From assembly GCA_039720395.1 (NCBI GenBank), contig CM077831.1:17104982-17168981 (forward strand): 64,000 nt of DNA, given 5' to 3'. Of the stretch, positions 12,861 to 25,779 are shown piece after piece. Position 1 is the stretch's first letter. The number at the start of each line of letters is the position of its first letter. This DNA is from Liquidambar formosana. Taxonomy: Eukaryota; Streptophyta; Magnoliopsida; Saxifragales; Altingiaceae. The translations under genes were made by a program, and so were the position numbers. The notes under the pieces were generated by a model. It had not been told where the DNA came from. It saw nothing but the letters and a program-made list of their open reading frames with translations, and did not search any database.

Positions 12861-14705
12861 CAAATTTTTTTAATAAGGACGAATGAAGAACATCTCCTAC
12901 TCTCTAAAGGTGGTTTTTTTTTTTTTCTATTTTTTTTTTTTTGTAAGAATCACCAAATAGTGGGTAAAAACAAATTGTAATTACAAATAAAGGGCCAAAT
13001 ATCTCTATTTCCATTCAAAATGGTAGTAATTCACCGAAAGAGGGATCTACAATCCACTATTTTATAATAATCATTTTGCATTTTTTACTTTTAAAAAAAA
13101 AAAAAATTATCCCCACCTAAATGCCCTTCTCACATATCTTATTTTTGCAAAAAGATGACTATGCATGGGTATGTAAATTAGCTTTAAATTATGTTTTTTC
13201 AAGCAACGACCAAAAAAAAAAATCGGAGAACCATTTTTTTCTCTTTCTTAAGAGGTTGTATGGAAAACTTGAAAACATGACCAACTGAGGATAAATTTGG
13301 CTAGTTTTTGTTTTCATACTATTTGGTAAGTCTCTTTCTCCTATTAACTAGTCCAGTTTTATTCTGAAAATAAGACATAAGTATAGTTTTTTTCAAACAA
13401 ACCGTGAGTTGGTCAATTTAAAAACTAGATAATAGTTATGAATTGGACCTAATCTGATCTAGTTTTTTAAATTCCCAAACAGGCACTAATACATAGGAGA
13501 AATATTGGTTAAGTATTATTTAATAAAGAGAAAGGAGAACGATCTCATAAGATTTGTGTAGGGTAGAAAAAAAAATTACCAAAATGGTATAATGGATATT
13601 TGGCCATAAATCTCATATTTTTGGAATTTAAATTCATTATAGCAACTTTGAATGAAATAGGAGAGTTTTAGCTCTAGCTCTTTTAAGGATTACTTTTATT
13701 TTGACCTACTGTTTTGTAATTTTCCCCTTCTTGTTTTGTTTTTGCTTTTGTTTTTGGTAAGAGAAACATTAATTAATACTCCTTAACTAATACATCATTA
13801 TTTTTTTAAAACCTTTAATTTTTTTTTAATAAACATGAACTAAGAACATCTCCTGCTCTCCAAAGGTATTACCTATTTTTTAGCTACTCTAATTAGCAAA
13901 ATGGACCAAACCATTTAAATTTTCTGGCCTTTTAATTTAATTTTTTTTATATTTTATTTAAGAGAAAAAATATATAGTCATTTACTTGCATTAGATACCT
14001 CAATCTCACCATAAAGAGGAATGACTTATCTCACTTGCACCATGTTTAGAGAATAGAATTGTTTTCAATAAAATATAATAGATTTAAACTTTAATTTAAA
14101 CTGTTTAGAATGAAAAAGATAATAAGATAATATAATTTTATTCTATTCCATTCGGTTGTTTAGAATGAACTTAGAAATGAATTCAATTAGGGTAGGTATT
14201 TTTTTTCTTTTTGACAATTGAGAGAATTTACCCATACCCCTAACTTCCCAAATATATCAACAAATGGGTATTAATGCTTCTCTATAAGTTTGAACCCAAG
14301 ATCACTCACTCAACAAGTGAGCAGTTGAAAGTTAACAAAAATGTTTTTTAAATGAAATTAATTTTACACAAATCCTATCACTTTTGCTAGGATTTGTGAT
14401 TTCATAGGATTTGTGATTCTACATAAATATACAATGAAATAGATTAGAAATTCTATTTTGTGTCATTTCACATAAGGAACTTTAATACCATTTTTTTTTA
14501 AATGATGACTTTAATACTATTTTGAGAAGGCTAAACTATATACCATATGTAGGTTATTAAAGTGGTTGAATGTGACTTTGTTGAACAATTAGGTCTGAAT
14601 GTTCTCCTCACAAATCTTCGGTTTCAACACCTTGCAAATATGTGAACCGTGAGAATTACATAGGACGAAGAAGTACAATGAGAAACGTCAATTGGACACT
14701 ACTGC
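12861..14705. other. Intergenic spacer, partly homologous to unit B
   Basis: 12861-13730 is unit A-specific, AT-rich, with poly-T and poly-A tracts and no recognised element. From about 13735 the sequence realigns with unit B (about 48855 onward, shared motif 'ggtaagagaaacattaatta') and stays collinear to the hAT insertion. It corresponds to the spacer between the divergent PPR and kinase genes. No gene is seen. Confidence 0.6.
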
Positions 14706-14713
14706 ATTGTAAT

Positions 14714-14884
14714 TAGGGGTGTTCATGGTTTAGATTAAAATCGAGAATCAAACTGAACCAAACCAAAGGTTTTTCTTTTCTTAGGTTTGGTTTTAGTTCT
14801 AATTTTAGAAAACCGAATTAAATTGGTTTGGTTTTGGTTTTCATTTTTAAAAAACCAAACCAACTAAAAAAACTGAAAAACATA

Positions 14885-14923
<39 letters not shown>

Positions 14924-15386
14924 TATAATTATAATGATATATTATATATTAAAGTTTAGTTTGTAAATTTCCTATTCAAATAAGGGTAAAGTAGGTAGTA
15001 CTATAGTAGGAATACAAAATCTATTGAGTTAATAGTCAAACTAAAGTTTACTACTTTACTCCCCACCCCTCTCTCTCTGTTTCCATTTTGATACAATGTT
15101 TAATGCTTTTTTTAGTTGCTAATGTAATGCTTTTATTAAAACTGTTTTTATTTTGGAGTTTAGATTGTCATTTTTTTCATTTTGTTAGGGGTAAACAATT
15201 ATTAAAGATAATTTGTTGCTATTTGATAGGTTAAAACCGAAATTGAACCGAATCAAACTGAAATTTTTTGGTTTGGTTTTCTTATAGTATAGTTTGGTTT
15301 TGGTTTAATAAAAATAAAACCAAAGTATTATGATTTGGTCAAAATCTATCTTAAAACCAAACCAAACCGAACCACGAACACCCCTA
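14714..15386. mobile_element. hAT-type MITE, 673 bp, with 8-bp target duplication
   Basis: The ends are TAGGGGTGTTC and its near-perfect inverse GAACACCCCTA. An 8-bp direct repeat ATTGTAAT flanks it at 14706-14713 and 15387-15394. Unit B has a single ATTGTAAT at the matching place (near 50124), i.e. an empty site. An internal (TA)n tract occupies about 14888-14921, and the subterminal regions are rich in 'aaccaaacc/ggtttggtt' motifs. It has no transposase; it would need one supplied in trans. The 8-bp duplication and TAG-type ends indicate the hAT superfamily. Confidence 0.9.
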
Positions 15387-15452
15387 ATTGTAATGGATTA
15401 GAGAGGAGTGAACCCACTAGTAAAGGCTTCTTCAAAGTAAACAAAATCTCCC

Positions 15453-18400
15453 TGTGAACCACGGGTTTCGATCCGGAGGAGGAAGGAAGGAGAACCCTTC
15501 TTTTAAAAAGACTTGTAGAGATTTAAATTAATAAAAATCTGGTTTTTAAAATGTTCACAAAAACAAACAAATAAGGAGTCGCTACCTCATTTTTTTAAGG
15601 AAAAAAGGAAAACCTTGAAAATAGTTTTAAAGAAAACCTTTGAAAACCAAACACATGACTCCGGTCAAGGAAAAGCAGGTCTAATCAAAACAAGAGAGGA
15701 TTCGGAGACTAAGTTATGATGTGGGAAGGTTCTAGAAAACATCCTATAGGCACCCACATCGCCCCAAAATGGGTCTCTGAATTTATATGGACTATTTCAA
15801 TCACTTCCTAATTAGTCACCATGCATATGCAAAGAATCATCCATAAATAATCTACATTCATCCATGAACATCCATAAAGCAATAAACATTCATAAAACAT
15901 GTAAACATCCATGAACAAGTACGAGAGATATGGAAAGCAGGCAAGAGAAGGAGAGAATGAGCAAAAAAATCCATCCTATCCACTAGCAAATATGTGATGG
16001 ATAAATGAATAAGCAAACAAATCTATCCTATCCACTAACAAATATGTGATGGATAAATGTATAAGCATGGGTCCATCCTACTCCTCTAGCATATATGTGA
16101 TGGACAAACGGGTAGAAAAAAAGAAAAAAAGAAAGAAAAAGAAAACCTAGGATACTTAGTATCCTAGGGCGGACTTGAACATCAAATGAGCGCCTACATA
16201 CCTTACATACAAAGATGTAAGGATCAAAGTCCACGTAGTTCGATTGAGAAGGGGTTACTCCCTTTACAATGAACTATAAACCCTAAGTTTCCATTAAAAG
16301 AAAAGAAGAGTTTTAAAAAGAAGAAGAGTTTCCAAAAAAGAAGTTTGAGAAAAGATAGAATTTGAAAAGAGATAGAACTCTTATCCAAAAAGAAGTTTGA
16401 GAAAAGTAGAATTCTAGAACTCTTATCCAAAAAGAAGTTTGAGAAAAGTAGAATTCTAAAAGAGATAGAACTCTAATTAGAAAAGGAGTTTGAGAAAAAG
16501 TAGAATTCTAAAAGAGATAAAGCTCTAATTAAAACAAAATTTTAAGAGAGTTGGAAACTTAGGACTTCCAATCCAAAGTAAAGACAATAACCCAAGGAGG
16601 GAGAAAAGAACAACTCATACAAGACTTACCATGAACCACTTACCATATGCAAATTATCCCGAAACATTGAGAAATTACCAATTAATCACCCTATATATTC
16701 TATAGGGCAATTATTAAGCTCAAATCAACCATATTCATGCTCAAATAATCATTAGGAGACCTAAATCAAATCTGGATAGAATACTAAACATGCATATAAT
16801 GACCTAAAACTCATGCAAATAAGAAAAATCAAAAGAAAAACACAAACCTAATATGCTCCTATATGCTCTAAACACCCTAACATGAAAAAAACTATTAAAA
16901 ACATGCTAAATAGGCATTACCATGATGAAAATATCATATGACAATCCTAAACATGAAAAGAAAATCTAACATGATGCCTTAGGTAAGTGCTTTATGTAAG
17001 AAATGTGACATAATCATCCTTACGGTGAGCTTTCTTAAGTAAAACTATCCAGAGATAATTTTACGTAGAAACCACTCCGTATGAATGATTTCTTCACATA
17101 TCTTACGTAAAATATATACCTAAGAATGCAAAGAAACTCACAGTGCACTTAAACACACTCCAGAAAGCACCCATGCATAACCTCACCCTCTAAGGACGAT
17201 AATTATCCTCGAAAAGGATAATCATCCATACACCTATGAAGATGAGGATTACACAGCAAGTGTCCTATACAAAAGATGCTTAAATTCATGCATATAATTG
17301 AACCATAAAGAGAAAACGGCCTAAACACATCAATTGATTTTTCATGCAAAACGTACCTCTATATATATCCTTAAGAGAGAAACTATCCTACCAGCAAACA
17401 ATTCGCAATCCTAATCCGCTAACATGCATTCTCATCATATTTGAATCATATACACTCTAAAATATAGAGTATATATGATTCCTAATTCAATACTAAGCCA
17501 TAATTATGCAGAGAATGGAGTAGAAGAAGGAGGAATCGTAAAAAGATGCAAAGGAGACTTACAACAAAGCAAAGGTCTTCGCTGCGTTCTTCCTTCTCTT
17601 TGGCTTGGTTCCCTTCTAGTTCTCCTTTGAAATTGCAGTAGAAAGCCTCCTCCAAGTGATATGGGTGTGTGCAAACTCGTGGTCCCTCTCTCTCTTATGA
17701 ATATGAAGTGTCAAATAAGCCCAAACGTCCCTTATGCTGATGAATGAGCCTCTATTTATAACCAACCAACCATATGAACCAATGGTTGAGATTAATTCAC
17801 CATAAAATCAATCTAGGGCTGTAATTAAATCCCATGAATGTTAAGCAACTCAAAACCACCTCCCAATAGGCTTAGAAGTCCTTTAGAAGGCTGAAATTCG
17901 GAGTGGTAGAGTCCTATTTCGTCGAAAACTCAAAGAAAGATAAATTAGGACGAAGGGCTCGGGTGACCGGTTGGGATGAACCAGGTCACCTAAGAGGAAT
18001 CCAAAAAAATTGGAATTCTGACTCGGTACGGACTCCTAACTTCAAACGGACTTAAATTCTTCATTTTAACTTCGATTTGAGTGATTCAAAAGCCAAAATT
18101 TCAAGGATTCAATGTAGAATAAGCCTAGAATATTCTTGACCAAAAATCCCTGACCACGGTCAAGTGGCTGGGTTTTCATGAGGCGATTACCCGAAAAAAG
18201 GTCAATTAACCATAGGGTAATGTGGTGAACCAATCCAAAACCTATCAATAAATTAAATAGGCACTTCAATTATACTTATTTCATCATTCTAAGGTCAATG
18301 GAACACTCCAGAACAAATTTGGAAGTCAATTGGAAAATATACAAAGTAAAAGACGAAATTGCCCTTCAAGTCGCAAAAGTTCTAATTAGCTACCCAAACC

Positions 18401-18626
18401 TATCTGGAATTGAACCAAATTCGACACACATATCCAAAATGACCCTAGAAACTAAATGCAAATGATGGGACTCAATAAAGAGACAAAAATATGCATGCAA
18501 TGACGACCTATTCTCCTAAGGCTTAAAAGGGCAAAAATGTCCTTTAATGCTTAGGGACTCCTAAATGCTTCTAAACTTAACCAAATGCTATCATGATCTC
18601 ATGGGGATGAAAATGGGGTGTCTACA
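15453..18626 (-). mobile_element. 3.17-kb solo LTR (Ogre/Tat-like long LTR)
   Basis: The block starts TGTGAACC and ends GGTGTCTACA, with the 5-bp duplication CTCCC on both sides (15448-15452 and 18627-18631). Unit B is continuous across this site (around 50183). I see no internal repeat of its ends, no PBS or polypurine tract and no pol frames, so it is a solo LTR or an LTR-sized non-coding element. Read on the minus strand it starts TGTAGACACCCCATTTT, a start I associate with long plant Gypsy LTRs. A TATA box TATAAATAG lies on the minus strand at 17752-17760. Long-LTR Gypsy (Ogre/Tat) assignment is inferred from length and ends only. Confidence 0.75.
17752..17760 (-). promoter_or_regulatory. 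TATA box inside the solo LTR
   Basis: TATAAATAG on the minus strand, about 870 bases from the element's right end, which would be its 5' end in that orientation. This is the probable U3 promoter of the LTR. Transcripts would run leftward toward the PPR pseudogene. Confidence 0.45.
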
Positions 18627-19031
18627 CTCCCCAATGTGATTTCCATTGAAAAACGCTTGGCTCCTTTGTATTCTCAATTAAAAATATGCAGTAACCCAAA
18701 TCCTTCTTATAATACGTGTCGTCATTGGACCAAGGTCTCATAAAATATCTATGAGACCTCAAGTCTACCTATACTTAAACATCCTTGTCCTTCTCACACC
18801 CCCAAATCAGACATTGAGAAAGTAGAAAACCCATACGTGGGAGTAGAAGCAGAGAGAGATAATAATGGTGGCACACATGGGAGTCATCTCCCTCTGCTCT
18901 TGCTACCATCCCTACCTCATCTCTGTCGTCTCTCCTTCACCAAACATAAGCCTTTTGCTAGTAAGTATCATAAAAAACCACATAACTTTTCTACAAATGT
19001 ATCTTAGCTGAATTAGTAGTATATTCTAGCA

Positions 19032-19293
19032 TGTTATAGGTACAAAAAAGACGGCAGCTTCTTCTTGCTAACTGGGCAGACAAGCAGCACCCAATAATAA
19101 ATGAAAGGGGGCTGATCGATGATATAGCAGCTAGCTATGATAGTTGGCTAAGCTAGCTATGATAGTTGGCTAAGATTTTCTTTCTCTTGTATTGTAAATG
19201 GATCCCCTAAATCAAGGGATGATGTCCATATCGTTTTTATATATAAACACAGCAGATGAATGTTAATAAAGATAAGAAATTCCAAACTTAACA
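19032..19293 (+). repeat. 5' LTR of the Copia element
   Basis: Starts TGTTATAGG and ends CTTAACA. It contains short direct repeats of 'agctagctatgatagttggc' type and a TATATATAAACAC promoter-like stretch near the right end. It differs from the 3' LTR by scattered substitutions and a repeat-number difference. Confidence 0.93.
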
Positions 19294-19308
19294 TGGTATT
19301 AGAGCTCT
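19294..19308 (+). other. Primer binding site of the Copia element
   Basis: TGGTATTAGAGCTC directly follows the 5' LTR. It matches the 3' end of initiator methionine tRNA (usual form TGGTATCAGAGC) with one change, typical for plant Copia elements. Confidence 0.85.
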
Positions 19309-22300
19309 AAGGTTTTTCGATCCTCTTGTTTCTTCTTCTGTTGTAGTCATTCCACTGCTTCTTCTTTTTTTCATGACGCCTTTTCCCAAACATTGTTTTC
19401 TCCTATAGCTTATAATTCTCCATTACAATGGCTACTGAAATTCCTTCTGCCTCTTCTCCCTCAGAGCATATATCTGCACCCGACTCTATAGCTACTGTTG
19501 ATTCAACCAACCCATATTTCCTTCACCATTCTGATAATCCTGGAACACCTATTGTTTCTCATCCCCTCACTAGTGAGAATTACCTTTCTTGGAGTTATGC
19601 TATGAGCACTGCCCTTAGTGCCACAAACAAACTTTGTTTTGCGGATGGAACACTACCAACTCCACCAATCACTTCTTCACAACATCCTTTTCGGAGACAT
19701 TGTAATGATATAGGTCAAATCTTGGCTTGTTAATTCGCTTTCTAGGGAGATTTTTTATAGTGTGATGTATGAAACCTCTACTGCCGCTATTTAGGCAGAC
19801 CTTTAAGAACGTTTTGTGTAAACTAATTCTCCTCGAATTTATAAGATATGGCATGATATTGCTCTCCTCACTTAAGACCACTTGTCCATATCTACTTATT
19901 TCACCAAACTCAACATTTTTTGGGACGAGCTTTATTCCTATCTCCCTCTTCTCCCTTGCCACTGTGGTTTTTTAAAACCCTATATGAATATCAACAACAA
20001 GAATGATTGACTCAATTTATCATGGGTTTCCTCGACTCCTACAGTCATATTCGGGGTCAAATACTCCTCATGGATCCCCTTCCCTCCATTACCCATGCTT
20101 ATTCTCTACTCCTTCAAGAAGAAAAGCAACATCATGTGTCCAACTCTTCCATTACTTCCACGGAATCTATTGCATTTGTTGCATCTAATACTTCTCGCCT
20201 AGGACACCGTCAGAACACGGGGACAGACAAAGCTCAGGGTTTTCGTAAACCTCGTCCTAAGTATGACCATTGTAATTGGGTTGGCTTATACTAAGGACAC
20301 TTGTTATGTTCTCCATGGGTTCCTGCCCTGTCACCACCTTTATCAACTAGGACAAGGCTCTTCTTCCAAGGTCCTAACCGATAAGAACACTTCCAGAGTG
20401 CATCAAGCTACTGTACCCATTTCTCCTACCAGTCCATCTTTCACACTAGAGCAATTTCAGAAGTTACTAAGTCTTCTTTCAAATGATAATGCACAGCCAT
20501 TGGCTAATTTTGCAGGTAACTCCTACATCGTTCCATCTACCTTTTCTACCACCTGGATCGTGGATACTAGTGCTTTTGATCATATGATTTTTTATCCTTC
20601 TTTATTTTCTTTATCAACACCAAATACTTCTATCTCCCTAAAGCTTCCCAATAATACTCACGCAGGCTATTACCCACATTGGTTCAGTTTTCCTTATTCC
20701 TTATATTCAATTGCATAATGTTTTATGTGTTCCTTCTTTTGGTTTCAATTTGCTTTCTATTAGCAAACTAACTTCTTCACATCCTGTATCTATACTTTTT
20801 ACTAATCATTCGTGTATATTTCAGGACCGATTCCAGAAGATGATGATTGGAGTAGCTAAACAACATGCTGGACTATACCACCTTCAGATTCTTAGCACTT
20901 TGCATAGTGCTTGTTCTTCCACTTCATCAATTTTTGATCTATGGCATTATTGCTTAGGCCACATTTCTCCTTCATGTTTATTACTTTTGTTTAAAAATGT
21001 GGATGATATTTCTATTTCTAAACATTGTCATTGTGATGTTTGTCCTTTAGCAAAACAAACAAGATTACCCTTTCCATCAAGTTGTATCTCCACTACCACA
21101 CCTTTTGCTTTAATTTATTGCAATATTTGGGGTGGTTATGCCACACCATCTCACTCAGGAGCTCGATATTTTCTTACCATTGTGGATGATTTTACACGTT
21201 GCACCTGGGTATTCCTTATGAAACAAAAGTCAGAAACTCCTTCATTACTTAAACATTTTATGGCTTTTGTTAATACCCAATTTAAGTGTTAAATCAAAAA
21301 AATTCAGACAGATAATGATTTTGAATTTTTCACTAACGATATTTGTGCATATTTTCAAGAATGTGGTGTTTTTCAGCAACACAGTTGTGTTGACACTCCG
21401 CAACAAAATGGTGTTGTTGAACGAAAACATCGCCACATTCTTGAAATTTCTCGGGCACTTCGTTTTCAAGAAAATCTTCATCTTTCTTTTTGGGTGATTG
21501 TAGTCTAATAGGTTGCATATTTAATTAATCGTCTTCTTACCCCAACTCTTTCAAACAAAACTCCTTATGAGATATTGTTCAATAGAAAACCCACATATGC
21601 CCATCTTCGAGTCTTTGGTTGCCTCTGCTATGTCTCAACACTTGCCTCTTCTTGTGGTAAATTTAGTCTTTAGGCTCGTCATTGCATTTTTGTTGGATGC
21701 CCTACCAATTAAAAAAGGTACCGAGTTTATGACATACAAACTCATGAGTTTTTTACTAGTCGTGATGTCATTTTCCATGAGACTATTTTTTCCTTTCATA
21801 CCATAACACAACCACCCATTATTAATCTTGTCTCGCCTTTACCCATTCCAGATCATTCCACTATTCCCAATTTACCAATCAGTCACTCTCCATCGTTTGC
21901 CTCTTTACTTGATACTCCTCTTCCTCAACCTGATACTTCCACTTCCTTAAGTCCTTGTTCTACTCAAGTTCCTACTTTGCCTTCTTCTCCAACCCTCACA
22001 AACAATCACTCACCTCCTATCTCAAATCATTTTCATGTTCTTTGTAGGGCTTGCCCCTACTTCGTCTTCATCTTCTTCGACTAGTTGTCTAATAGGTAAA
22101 CTTTATCTTTTGGCTAATTTCATTTCTTATAAACATTTGTCCAATACTCACTAAAAATTTGTTTTAGTTGTCTCTTCTATTATCGAACTGACATCATTTT
22201 CTCAGGCTGTGCAAGACCCCAATTGGCGGGCTGCCATGGATTCTGAGCTTTGTGCTCTTGAGAAAAATCAGACATGGACCTTAACTGATTTGCTTCCACA

Positions 22301-23458
22301 TAAGACCCTAATCGATTACAAATGGATTTATAAAGTTAAATATAAGTCTGATGGATCCATTGAGCGTTACAAAGCGTGTTTTGTCACCAAGGGCTATATA
22401 CAACGTGAAGGTTTAGCCTATCATGAAACCTTTGCTCCCGTAGCCAAAAGGGTCACCATTCGTTGCTTATTTTCCATTGCATTTGCTCGATCTTGGCTTT
22501 TTTACCAACTTAATGTCTAAAATGCATTCTTACATAGTGATCTCAATGAGGAAGTCTACATGACTCTTCCCCCCGATTTCAATCGACAGGGGGAGCATAA
22601 ATTTTGTCGTCTACATAAACCACTATATGGACTCAAGCAAGCATCCCGACAATGGTTCACAAAATTTTCAACTGTTCTTATTAGTGCTAGCTTCATTCAG
22701 TCCAAATCTGATTATTCTTTATTCACCTAAAAACAGCATCATGAATTTATTGCAGTTCTTATCTATGTTGACGACATTATTGTCTCGGGAAATAATGATA
22801 AAACTATTTACTTTCTCAAGGAATATCTTGCTCATCGCTTCCATATGAAGGATCTTGGTATTCTTAAATATTTTCACGGCCTTGAAGTTGCACGATGCCA
22901 ACAAGACATTTTCGTTTCATAGCGCAAATATTCTCTTGAAATTATTGACGAGCTAGGCCTTCTTGGAACTCGACCTATTTATATTCCCATGGAACAAAAT
23001 ATTAAACTTAGTGTTACTGACGGTAAACTCCTTCCAAATCCCACCTCGTATCAATGATTGATCAAACGACTCATTTATTTAACCATCACCCGACCCGATA
23101 TTGTATATCCAGTTCACATTCTCAGCTAGTACATGAACCAACCTTGCAAACCCCACCTCACGACTGCACTTCATCTTGTTCAATATTTAAAGCAATCACT
23201 AGGCCAAGGAATACTTTTACCTTCCACATCTAATTTACAGCTTTGTGTATATTGTGACTCAGATTGGGCCAGTTGTCCAGACACATGTCGCTCAACTACT
23301 AGGTATTGTGCTTTTCTAGGGACTTCTCCCATCTCCTTGAAAACAAAGAAACAACACACTGTCTCTCGGTCTTCTATAAAATCTGAATATCGTGCCATGG
23401 TCACCGCGAGTTATGAAATTACTTGGCTCCGCTCTCTTTTGAAGGATTTGGGTATTCA

Positions 23459-25174
23459 TGTAAGAAATTGATGTAGAGAAAAACTACAAAGTGGAACTTA
23501 ATGATAAACAAAAATCATAATACAATTCCTTAAAGCCCATGAATCTGATTGTAGTTCATACAAAACATAAAACCTTAACTAGAAGAAGGGTTAGAGCACT
23601 TATAGTTGATTCAAGTCTTCAAATTCCAAGCTTTGAATTTCTGGACAGTAATGAATGATCCTTGAACAAGCAGCTACGAGCAGCACAAGTGCACTACTTC
23701 CACGGTATCCACACCAAGCAAAAGTCAAGAGTTGTTCTTCAAGTCTTCCTTAAAATATGCTAGAGAGGATGAACTAGAAGAGAAAGAGAGAGAGAGGCTT
23801 CTCATATTCGGCCTAAGAGAGAGTGGAGTGCAATTCATTAGTCTAAAGCACATGCTAGTGTGCTTATTTATAGACCACTATGCTAGGGCTGGCCTATGAG
23901 GAATCCCACTAAGTGTGGGATTTTAAATTCCCCAAAATTGCATATTAACCCCTTCAAACAAACATCAAATGCAAGTATGGCCCTTTAGAACTTTTCTTAT
24001 GCAATCTTGCTCTTTCTCCCACAACTAAAGTCCCTCTTTGCTTGTTGGTGTGTGACCCATTGGGTTCACAACATCTAGTAGTAGGTAATAGGCACTCAAT
24101 GTCATATGGAAGTGCCCAATGGAACACTTTCCATTAAAGGATTAATTAGAACACATTCCAATTCCCTAATTGATTATAACTCACTTATATCAATTAGGGC
24201 TTCTACTAACCATGAGTAACATCTAGCAATGGCTCATGGTGTGGTCCTAAAGAAGGTGAATAATTATCGAACAAGAACCCTTCAGTTACAGTTTAAGGTT
24301 ACAATTACATCCCTCCATCATACATAATGTCTCTGTTTGAACTAATAGGACATGGAGGTTTGTGAAGTCCCTAGTTCAATACATTTATGAACTTACCCAA
24401 AATATCAACTCATAAGATGCATCATGAAAACCTTTTCCATGATTATCATCATACTGTGGCCACATATTCACACGAGTTATATTTACGAGTGTTCTTATAA
24501 GAACATTCTCTCCCTTTTACTAGAAGTGATGGATCTTTATTGATCATACGCATGCATCTACACATGTAACAGTAGAGCCAATGAACACCCTTGCAAATCC
24601 CATAGGGATAAACAGTTAGTGCTCAATTAGTGCTATCAAACTTCTAAAGCTCTATACATAAGACAACTGTGGTGCCTTAGGTCTAAGAATTACTTGTACC
24701 ACTGCAACTATGAGAAACTGATTAACAGGTAGGTAAAACTCCATTCAGTTGATCTCATGACTTTGGTCACATTCGGTGTACTTGTTTATTTATGCAACAA
24801 GCACCTACATATTGGTTATAATGTCTCCACACAAATAGCTCAGAGACTATCTATCCTCTCAAAGAGCTAACCTAACATGTGCTAATCCTATGGTTCATTA
24901 TTGTCCATTATAGTGAACCTTCAACTAGGAATGATTTAAGAATTTAGTACAGAGATATATATACAGTCTCATAATCACAACACCTTATGATTTCATATTC
25001 TCAACTCTAACTCTATGGACATATCATGTAAATATAAAGAATAGAATAAACATGATAGAAAAGCCCTTTTATTAAATTAATAATAAATGTCACATACAGT
25101 AAATGAAATCCTATGATTGTTCTTTATCCCTAAAGCATCATCTCTATGATTGGCTGTAGGGCATACAACTAACA
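23459..25174 (-). mobile_element. 1.7-kb solo LTR nested in the Copia RNase H region
   Basis: Starts TGTAAGAAATTG and ends CAACTAACA, flanked by the 5-bp duplication ATTCA (23454-23458 and 25175-25179). Removing it rejoins the RNase H reading ('LGIH' to 'HSSKPTLLF'). No second LTR, PBS or coding sequence is found. Read on the minus strand it opens TGTTAGTTGTATGCCCTA, a start common in plant Copia-type LTRs, so minus orientation is likely. It is the youngest insertion in this nest. Confidence 0.85.
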
Positions 25175-25448
25175 ATTCATTCCTCTAAACCTACTCTTCT
25201 TTTCTGTGATAATTAAGCAGCATTACATATTGCTGCCAATCTAGTTTTTCATTAACGTACTAGACATATTGAAATTGATTGTCATTTTATTTGCGAGAAA
25301 ATCCAACAAAGTCTTTTTCGCGCTATCTATGTTCCTAATACACACTAGCTTACCGACCTCTTTACCAAGTCGTTGGGCAAAATGCAATTTCTTTCTTTGA
25401 TCTGTAAATTAGGTGTTCTTGATATTCACAATCCAACTTGAGGTGGAG

Positions 25449-25726
25449 TGTTACAGGTCAAAAAAGATGGCAGCTTCTTCTTGTTAACTGGGCAAACAAG
25501 TAGCACCCAATAATAAATAAAAGGGAGCTGATCAATGATATATAGCAGCTAGCTATGATAGTTGGCTAAGCTAGCTATGATAGCAGCTAGCTATGACAGT
25601 TGGCTGAGATTTTCTTTCTCGTGTATTGTAAAAGGATCTCCTAAATCAAGGGATGATGTCCATACCTTTTTTATATATAAACACAGCAGATGATGTTAAT
25701 AAAGATAAGAAATTTCAAACTTAACA
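25449..25726 (+). repeat. 3' LTR of the Copia element
   Basis: Starts TGTTACAGG right after the purine-rich 'cttgaggtggag', ends CTTAACA. It is about 16 bases longer than the 5' LTR because of an extra 'gctagctatga' type repeat. Confidence 0.93.
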
Positions 25727-25779
25727 TAGCATTGAAATTAATTGTTATAGAACCAATTATATCAGTTTAAAAAAGATAG

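Larger units (their letters stand above)
19032..25726 (+). mobile_element. Copia LTR retrotransposon, degraded, with nested solo LTR
   Basis: A full-length insertion: LTRs at 19032-19293 and 25449-25726, target duplication TAGCA (19027-19031 and 25727-25731), initiator-Met tRNA-type primer site at 19294 and purine-rich tract before 25449. Order of domains fits Copia: gag from 19428, a zinc-knuckle-like stretch near 20265-20330, protease near 20550-20585, pre-integrase and integrase about 20900-21300, reverse transcriptase about 22209-22800 with the YVDD active site near 22764-22780, and RNase H about 23133-23458 continuing at 25180. Many frameshifts and stops make it non-autonomous. A solo LTR (23459-25174) interrupts RNase H. 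Unit B lacks the insertion, which lies in intron 1 of the dead kinase gene. Confidence 0.95.

Noticed and set aside
19428..23471. An intact Copia polyprotein
   Set aside because: Although gag, integrase, reverse transcriptase and RNase H segments are recognisable, the frames are broken many times and RNase H is split by another LTR.
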